The translations under genes and the position numbers were made by a program. This document shows, in pieces, positions 57,093 to 64,000 of a stretch of DNA of 64,000 nucleotides; position 1 is the first letter of the stretch, and every line of letters starts with the position of its first letter. The DNA comes from Dipteronia dyeriana (lineage: Eukaryota; Streptophyta; Magnoliopsida; Sapindales; Sapindaceae), in assembly GCA_032871835.1 (NCBI GenBank), contig CM065296.1, forward strand, positions 57,306,186 to 57,370,185, read 5' to 3'. Under the pieces are notes generated by a model that was not told the DNA's origin, did no database searches, and was given only the letters and a program-made list of their open reading frames with translations.

Positions 57093-58110
57093 AGTCCAGA
57101 GCAGATGGATATCAGGTTGTCAGAAAAACTGAAATTTTTGTAAACAGTGAAATTGAAGAGAAGAAAGAATGTTAGGATAATGACAGACACTTGTAAAGAG
57201 AAGAGAAGAAAAGAATGTTATAATAATGAAAGAGACTTGTAACCCTAATTTATACACAATTAAGTGGTAGATGAGGATAAAAAAGGATTTTTTTTTAATT
57301 TTTTTTTAAAGCAATAAACTATACTATGGACCAAACTGAAAATTATCTACACATTGGATTATAAAAACATTTTCTTTTTTCCGGAGGTTTAAATCAAAAC
57401 AATTTAAAACTGTTTAATATTCAAACATTTCAATTAATGAACTAAAGACTAAAGTAATCATGCAACTAAGGCCCTGTTTGATTTAAGAACAAGTGTTGAT
57501 TTATATAATTTTTTTTTTCAGATATTAGAAAAAAAGACTAGTAAAACTTTTAACAATGAAATGTTTTTCACCCTCTAAACATAATCCTAAAACCGTATAA
57601 GTGTCACCGAATATATCAGTTGATTCATTGTTTCCTAGACAAAGTGTCATTGAATATTGAAATCAGAACATTTTAAAAGGGTTTGACAACAATCGTAATT
57701 CAGAATAAGGACCTTATAACCAATTCACAGAGACTTGTATCTCTTGTAACCCTAATTTATACACAATTTAAATGGACATCGAGGATTAAAAATGTCGCTT
57801 ATTTTTAAAAAGTAATAAACAATTGTTTATTGTTTTACTGATAGTATGGCTCAAAAACATTATATATTGTTAAAAATATTGAAATAAAATAACTATATTG
57901 CGGCAAAAAATAAATGTTTTTAAAAGTATTTTATCAAACATGATTGAATCCATATCCAAAACATATAATTCTTAAAATCGATCAATATCCAGATATTTTA
58001 TTTATCTGATCGGATTGAACCGATTCTATGTAATATAGGATTGGATCGGAACTGGACATCAAAAATACGGATCAGACTCGTATGCATCAGAATTTGTATG
58101 GTTCAGGGTG
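57093..58110. other. Upstream region of the small gene, with internal duplication
   Basis: No gene. The segment TTGTAACCCTAATTTATACA followed by CAATT and AGTGG or ATGG occurs twice here (about 57237 and 57744) and twice in U1 (about 52645 and 53128), so each unit contains a duplicated promoter-like stretch about 500 bases apart. Confidence 0.55.
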
Positions 58111-59295
58111 TACACCGTAAAAAAAAAGGTTAAATTAACATATATCACAGATGTTATGTTAAGCAAAACATTAATTAAAAAAATTGTTGTTTATATTTTA
58201 AAACAGTAATTAACATATATTTCAGAAGTTATAATTATTTAAAATGATCCTTGAATATGATGAAATCATAATAAAAATAAGAACAATGCTAGATATTCCA
58301 ACTCATTTTTGTACTTGTTATCCATATAATGTGACAAGGAATGTAAATCATAATTATATGAATATTTCCATTTGTCGTTTGACACAACTAGTTGGCACTA
58401 CAAGATTTTTTATCTTTCCCAATGAACCATATTCGTGGGGAAAGGTCGAAATTCGTAGGGAAAGGTATTACACGATGAAAAAGTTTTGTCGGCAAATTCG
58501 TGGGGACATCATGGTCGGGAAAGGTTTTAGCCGATGAAATTTTGAGTTTCATCGGCTAAAACCGCTTTAGCGACGAACCATACATTCTTTAGCTAAAAAC
58601 TTCTTTAGCTGATGAAATACATTCGTCGACTAAAGACAAATGTATTTGTTGACTATGAGTATACATTCATTGGCAGAGATGTTGGAATTTTAAAAATTAA
58701 TCCGTTGTCCAACCACCCCCCACCGTTGACCATCGTCGATCTGTCGTCCGACCAACCACCCCACCATCAAGCACTACTAACCCACCCTTGTTAATAATGA
58801 CAATTAATTGTCATTATGAGGAATTAAACTTGCAACCTCATATATTTAAGTGGTAAGCCTTTACCGCCTGACCACACCATTTGGTTTGTTAACAATTGCA
58901 CAATATTTATATATAACCTATATGAGTTGTTAGATATTAAAAAAAAAAAAACTTGTTAGATAAATTGAAATTTATTTGACTAAATTTGAATGACAAACAT
59001 ATGTTGAAAAATATTTATTGGATTGCAAATCGGGTTTGGTGATAATGTTTTTTTGTCAATTTCTATTATTTATTTAAATGATTAACACCTCAAAGTGGTA
59101 ATCAATTGAGATGGTTATAATCGAGAAAGTGATAAGAGTTAATTAATTAACAATTAAGGACATATTAGTTTAATGAGGACCAATTGCAGAGAAGATGCCA
59201 TACCCTAAACCTAGGAAGTGGAAATCTATTGGATAAGACTTTTCTTTTAATAAGTGTAGTATATATTTTCTTTGATCAAATTTTTATGTACCGGG

Positions 59296-59685
59296 TGCCC
59301 ACTAGAGGTGTGTACGGTTCGGTTAAACCATCTGAAACCAAACCGAAACTGAATCGTAACCAAAACCAGTTGGAAACCGGTTTCGACCTAGTTCAATTAC
59401 GGTTCAACTTCTCTAAAACCCATCTAAAACTGACTATTTAACCATTGGATTTTATCGTATTTATATACACATGTAATTGAACCAATCAAATTGTGACACG
59501 TGGTAGAAAATTGTAACCGAAAGCGAACCGTAACAGCCAAACCGATGGTTATGAAACTAAAACCACACCGTTTGATCTGGTTACGGTTTGGGTTTGGCCT
59601 TTCCACAAAACGAGAACTAGAACCAGGTGTTTCAAACTGAAGCCAAATTGGAACCGAACCATGGACACCATTAGTGTCCACTATT
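59296..59685. mobile_element. MITE nested in the CACTA element
   Basis: The ends contain GGTGTGTACGGTTCGGTT on the left and, as reverse complement on the right, GGTGTCCATGGTTCGGTT. It is flanked by GTGCCCACTA and GTGTCCACTA, a likely 10-bp target duplication with one mismatch. The interior is rich in AACCG and CGGTT and has no coding capacity. Confidence 0.7.
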
Positions 59686-59817
59686 GATTAGTTTGGTGGT
59701 GGTGGTTTTATCCAAAAAATTTAATTTTAATTAATTAACTTTTAATATTTTGTAGCATATATATATTTTTAATTAATTAATTAATTTTAGCATATATTTT
59801 TAAATTTTAATTAACCT

Positions 59818-60075
59818 TTCCCTACGAATTTTGAGTTTTGTGGGGAAAGGTTACCTGCACCGACGAAACTCGTTTTGTGGGGAAAAGTTCTTTACCCTTA
59901 ACCTATGAATTTTTAGTTTTGTGGGGAAAGGTTACCTGCAGCGACGAAACTCGTTTTGTGGGGAAAAGTTTTATACCCTTAGCCTACGGATTTTATGTTA
60001 TGTGGGGAAAGGTTACCTGTGCCGACGAAACTCGTTTTGTGGGGAAAAGTTACCTGTGCCTACAAATCTTGCTTT
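59818..60075. repeat. Subterminal tandem repeats of the CACTA element
   Basis: Three to four copies of TTTTGTGGGGAAAGGTTACC and CGACGAAACTCGTTTTGTGG in alternating order, period about 80 bases. Related GTGGGGAAAGG and GTAGGGAAAGG copies lie at the other end (58436-58525). Such subterminal repeats are the usual transposase-binding region in CACTA elements; binding here is inference. Confidence 0.85.
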
Positions 60076-60321
60076 GTCTCCCAAAGTTTTGTAAGGAAAG
60101 ACTAAAATTCTTGTAGTGTGGGTTATGTATAGCATTACTTCAAACACGATATAGACTAAAATTTATGGCTATTGTTTCAAGATTCAATAGGTTCAATACA
60201 CGTTCCAGTGGGCATTATACACTTGTAACCCAACAACCCCATAGAGAAAGGTCTGAGCAAGGGTTCAACGGGTCAGAGAAATAGATGTTTGGGATCTTCA
60301 GTGCTTTGTTATTGTTCATAT

Positions 60322-60510
60322 TTTACAAGAGATGCTTACTAATAGCTCGCCAAGAAGTACCTAGTACTAAGATCATTGAAGGAACAGTACGTAAGCCCAA
60401 AGATGCTCCAAAATCTTTTCTATTTCTCATTCGAGAACTACGAACTTTGGCTTTCGAACTGAATCATTTCCTTGCATTTGAGAAAAAACTTCCAGATTAT
60501 TAAGAAGGAT
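60322..60510 (+). pseudogene. rpoB: Plastid rpoB 3'-end fragment (NUPT), copy in U2
   Basis: The plus strand reads ARQEVPSTKIIEGTVRKPKD and APKSFLFLIRELRTLAFEL followed by NHFLAFEKK, matching the known C-terminus of plastid RNA polymerase subunit beta. The KSDHIR segment still visible in the U1 copy is deleted here. The end is KLPDY and a stop. It lies in the inverted block relative to U1. The frame is open over about 72 codons, but it is a truncated fragment without its own start and is not taken as a gene. Confidence 0.85.
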
Positions 60511-61869
60511 GAATAACAAATTTTCTTCTGTGATTGATCGGTATAAACATCAACAACTCTGAGTTGGATCAATCTCAACTCTCTCCTCAACAAATAAGCA
60601 CTTTTACACCTAATGGAGACATAGTTGGAGAAGTGACAAAACCCTATACTTTTCATTACAAAACGAATAAACTAAAAAAGATAGGGTATTTTGTGAAAGA
60701 ATTTGTTGAAACTGTACTACTACTATTTTTGTAATATATAAAAACTATGGTTATAGTATATTTATAATCAAATATATTCTCTACTTGATTAGGAGAAAAT
60801 TATTAACAATGTAAATTTGAAAGCTTAGGGGGGAATGTGTAAAATTGCAAAACTACAGGGATTGAAAAATTTAACTCTTTTGTATAATAAATTTGGCATT
60901 GGCATTCACACATGCATATGAGATGATCTAAGCTTTTAAAGATCTAATGACAAGTGGCAATCATTAACAGAATGATGGTCAGAAGCTAAAGTGCAATAAT
61001 AACATAAACATCAATAAATTTCAAATTTAGTCAAAATAAAAAGATGGAAATATCCAATGATAACTATAGGATCCCTAATTTATTATTAAAAAAATAAGGA
61101 AGGCTTCATTTCAGTCCACTAGTGTCAACTTGTTTAGAAATGTAATGCAACTTTATATAATATTTTTTGATCATCAAAAGACATTTTTAATGACACTAAT
61201 AGAAACCGAACAATTTACAGAAAAGTTTGTGTTCATGCTTTTAATTTCATTGTGACAAAAATTATATTGTCATGGAGCCATGTTTTGTAATGAGGAAAAA
61301 CATTTTTGTAACCGAACAACAAACATAATCAAAGTATATAGTTTATACCATTAGCAATGACATCATATAAGGTGTGATTGAGTTCATTAACCTTTGAAGA
61401 GTTGTGATATGGTAAGAAAATAATAAGCTAGCATGTTTTCGTTTCTTATTATTCATAACAGAACAACATACATATCCTACACAATGATCTAGTTGAATAA
61501 AATAAAAAAATTAATAAAGAAAACCTCTATTTGAAAATATAAATAATGATAACATTGATTAAACAAATAAAATAATTAATTATGATTGTTGAGATGATGA
61601 TTACTTACTTTCAAATAAACTGATGCAAAGTTCAATAGTGGAACAATTATTACAATCCCTTCACCCATCTTTCAACCAAATCAAACTCCTCCACGATTTT
61701 TAAAAACTTTCTAACTTTTCATTTCTTCCAGTTTTTCTGCATTCAGTGTAATCAACGGATGGTTACTTCTTCTAAATGGCAGTGAACAATTATTACCATC
61801 CATCTGTAAACAACTTTCAAAACCATTAATTAGTTTTTTTTAGAACTATAACTTATCCATTTTTTGTTT

Positions 61870-62807
61870 TCTATGGAGCGTAGGACCCCAAATCCACAAT
61901 TATCTTTCCATTTGGCCATTATCAAAACCATATAATTACAAAATTTCACCAGTTAAATCAGTCGAAGATAAAAAGTTTTTTTATTTTTTATTTTTTTTAA
62001 TGCAATAAACTCTATTATGAACTAATATCTTTTAATATTACAATTTTGAGTTTGAATCCACTTTTTTTTTTCATTTGTATTGATCTCAATGTATTGTATA
62101 CACTAATTAATTAATTTTCTTTATTTATGGTGACCTTTGGTTAAATTCATCCATCTAAAATGTAATTAAACCAAATCAAGTGATTTGATACCTGTTTATA
62201 TATTTTTACACATATGTTCACACCTTTTAGGGTTTAATGCACCGTTTACTCACCTGTTCACACGGAACCTTTTAGGGTTCAACGCACTTTTTAGGATGGT
62301 CTAAAATGTTCCAGGATAAAAACAGACAAAAACTAAATTGACTTTGTTGACAAATGTTTGAAAAACTTTATGCATACAAACGCTATCGATGGATCATCAA
62401 ACCGAAATTGTTACTAAGCAGAAATCTTATGATGCTTTGCAATGTGTTACTTGTCATTTGGAGATCAGCCTCGAAGAAGTAACAAAACCCATGAAAAAAA
62501 AATTCATTAATTTTTTTCTATTTTTGGTTTAACATAATTACAAAAGAATTTTTACATCAATATGCCACATCATTTACCTTAATATACACATTATTCATGA
62601 TACAAACTTGTTAATTAACTAACTTTCATGTTCCAAGGGTTTTTTTAAAAGAAAAATTATTGAAAAAGAAACAAAAAAACACCGGAGCACTACAAAAAAC
62701 CAGCCAAAATGGTATTAATGTACAGAGGATTAATAATGTCACATTTTCATATTAATGCATACCCTTAATTGGTCAATTAATATTATAAATCAAAGCCCTA
62801 TACCATT
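61870..62807. other. A+T-rich DNA without a clear gene
   Basis: Nothing coding is seen. A CACTACAAAAAA string at 62688 resembles a CACTA terminus but no partner was found inside the window. A TATA-like TTAATATTATAAATC stretch at about 62779 precedes the next small gene. Confidence 0.4.
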
Positions 62808-63196
62808 TTGTTCTATCTTCTCATTTTGACTTTTTTGTTATTCTCTTGTAAACAACTTTTTGGAGATATGGACGAACACGATCCTTGTCCCCAAAATACA
62901 AAAGTAACTGCTCCATCTTCCCGAAACGAAGATAGTAGTGGAGTAACTCTCCAGAAAATCCAACTTATGGAGGAAAGGGTTGTCAAATTGGAGGAAAATA
63001 GCAAGGTTCTCATAGATGAAGTAACTAGGAGATTGTCCAAATATTTAGAATCGTACCTTCGTCCGGTCCAGCTCGGATTTGATTACGGTCATAAGGTTGG
63101 CTTCATACTCATGAGGGACTACGCGAAGAAGATTTTCCCAGAAGGAGAATGAGATAATGTTGATCCCATTAAAGCCAGAGGTGCACTGGATTGACT
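62808..63196 (+). pseudogene. Diverged small coiled-coil gene, copy in U3, with premature stop
   Basis: Two starts are possible. The Met at 62868 gives MDEHDPCPQNTK, like the MDPKK start of the U2 protein; the Met at 62808 would add a hydrophobic leader FYLLILTFLLFSC that resembles a signal peptide but has no counterpart in U2. A coiled-coil (LMEERVVKLEENSKVLIDEV) is followed by GHKVGFILMRDYAKKIFPEGE and a TGA at 63150-63152. Reading on past TGA gives DNVDPIKARG, which aligns with the WYEVNP tail of the U2 protein, so TGA stands where U2 and U1 have TGG (Trp). It may be a shortened active gene or a young pseudogene. Confidence 0.5.
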
Positions 63197-63200
63197 GTTC

Positions 63201-64000
63201 ACGTAGTTGCAATATTTTCTCTTTTCCTTTGTTTGTTATTACGCTCTTTAACAACCATTTTATGGACCCGTTTTTGTGTAATCAATTCTTTAGTGGTGTG
63301 ATAATATATTTCAGTTTAAGTTTAAATTCGCTTGTTCACAACTCTACTGTTTATAAGTGATGTTGATCTATATTATCCATTTTCTTGGGTGTCCTTTTTA
63401 GTTTAAAATTGCTTGTTCAATTTGGCAAAAATATTAAAATTGAGAAACTCATATATGCACATCTGTACTGAAATTATTTAAAGTCAAATTGTATTCATTT
63501 TCTATTGAAATTCCATTTTATGTAAAAAGATAAAATGTTAATGCTCAGTGCATGGTCATCTTGCTTATAATGTCCATGGAAAGCAATGTAAGAGACTTAG
63601 TTACTCTTTGTTTTAATATTTTTTGAATATGTAAATCATTAATTTATATACACCCTTTGATTGAAATCTAAAAGCTAGAATTTTAACCAGCAAACATACA
63701 TTCACGAGAAAATATTTGTTATTATATGGTTTTATATGGTGTTTATAGTGTCCATGGTATTTAATAATTTTAGAATCAATTGGGTAAATATAGTTTATGA
63801 ACAATAGGGGTTTAAACTTCCAAAAATAAGATAAACATTAAGATTTAATACTTGTGAAATGAGTTTAGTAATTGAAAGATCACAATAAATGTTTTCTAGA
63901 CATCCATTAACAACCTTCCCATTCCCATTAAGATAAACATAAAGATTTATTACTCGTGATACGAGTATAGTGGTTGAAACATTATAGCTTTTTTCTAGAG
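63201..64000. other. Right end of the window, no gene seen
   Basis: A+T-rich DNA with only short chance frames. The stretch near 63822-63870 (AAGATAAACATTAAGATTTA) recurs in part near 63930-63955, a small local duplication. Confidence 0.5.

Larger units (their letters stand above)
58396..60118. mobile_element. Non-autonomous CACTA element, 1723 bp
   Basis: The left end is CACTACAAGATTTTTTATC, and the reverse complement of the right end is CACTACAAGAATTTTAGTC. Target duplication TGG is exact (58393-58395 and 60119-60121). Subterminal repeats with GTGGGGAAAGG lie near both ends. The empty site is found in inverted orientation in U1 (53870-53892). No transposase is present. A MITE is nested inside it at about 59296-59685. 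Confidence 0.9.
56275..61584 (+). repeat. Tandem unit U2 of a segmental duplication
   Basis: It begins with the same GATGATTACTTATT and TTCAACAGTAGAACAATTAT start as U1 and U3. It carries the intact copy of the small gene, a private CACTA element (58396-60118), and an inner block (58110-60530, less the CACTA) that is inverted relative to 53450-54160 of U1. Confidence 0.8.
61585..63200 (+). repeat. Tandem unit U3, partial
   Basis: It starts like U1 and U2 (GATGATTACTTACTTTC, TTCAATAGTGGAACAATTAT) and follows U1 51335-51560 closely through CCATCTTTCAACCAAATCAA and GGATGGTTACTTCTTCT to about 61860. Beyond this, clear similarity to U1 or U2 is lost by eye, apart from the related small gene on the opposite strand. 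Confidence 0.6.

Noticed and set aside
60285..60503. 72-codon open frame as a functional gene
   Set aside because: Its sequence is the 3' end of plastid rpoB and it lacks the rest of the gene; the paralogous copy is broken.

Overview
The window is nuclear DNA of a flowering plant, probably a eudicot. The evidence is nested, decayed Ty1-copia retrotransposons with the plant-type primer-binding site TGGTATCAGAGC, a Mutator-type element carrying DUF1985 and a Ulp1 (C48) protease, a FAR1/MULE-type pseudogene, hAT and CACTA elements, plastid rpoB fragments, and high A+T with many TA microsatellites. There are no bacterial operons, rRNA genes, intact tRNA genes or CRISPR arrays. Almost no ordinary host genes are visible; the only candidates are a family of small coiled-coil proteins at the right.

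Layout. (1) 1-720: degenerate coding-like DNA on the minus strand. (2) 1063-7984: Ty1-copia element A (minus strand, Sirevirus-like), with decayed gag and pol, a PBS at 6371-6384 and a 1.6-kb 5' LTR holding palindromes; its 3' LTR is missing. (3) 7985-15611: Ty1-copia element B1 (minus), with a truncated 3' LTR and a 5' LTR of about 2.1 kb. (4) 15612-19270: remnant C, related to A. (5) 19271-26829: B2, a second member of family B, with a truncated 3' LTR, an inverted LTR fragment inside pol and a full 5' LTR. (6) 26830-27304: a solo LTR in plus orientation. (7) 27358-31233: the DUF1985/Ulp1 part of a Mutator-like element, minus strand, truncated at its 3' end and bounded on the right by a terminal inverted repeat. 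(8) 31234-33057: non-coding, with a TA tract and a 145-bp MITE.

(9) 33058-48690: the most unusual object here. It is a 15.6-kb unit made almost wholly of a tandem satellite (about 21-bp submonomers with the core AAAAAAGCTCG, about 110-bp basic units, and higher-order repeats of about 1.7 kb and 660 bp). It is bounded by inverted termini that resemble the terminus of the neighbouring Ulp1 element. The same Ulp1 element carries a short, irregular version of the repeat next to its terminus. My reading is that the array is a non-autonomous Mutator-type element whose subterminal repeats expanded into a satellite.

(10) 48880-50150: a FAR1/MULE transposase-like pseudogene (plus). (11) 50170-51262: a small tandem duplication, a fragment of the following repeat unit, and a probable solo LTR. 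(12) 51271-64000: a tandem segmental duplication with a period of about 5 kb (U0 fragment, U1, U2, U3 partial). U1 holds an 8-bp-TSD hAT element and U2 a CACTA element with TSD TGG; each has its empty site in the other unit. U1 and U2 also differ by inversion of an inner block carrying a plastid rpoB 3' fragment. A small gene of unknown function lies in each unit: a pseudogene in U1, an open 104-codon frame in U2, and a diverged opposite-strand copy with a TGG to TGA change in U3.

The window is best read as a transposon graveyard with two structures worth study: the TIR-bounded satellite and the duplicated small-gene family. All coordinates and repeat matches were read by eye; family assignments rest on motifs, not on database searches.
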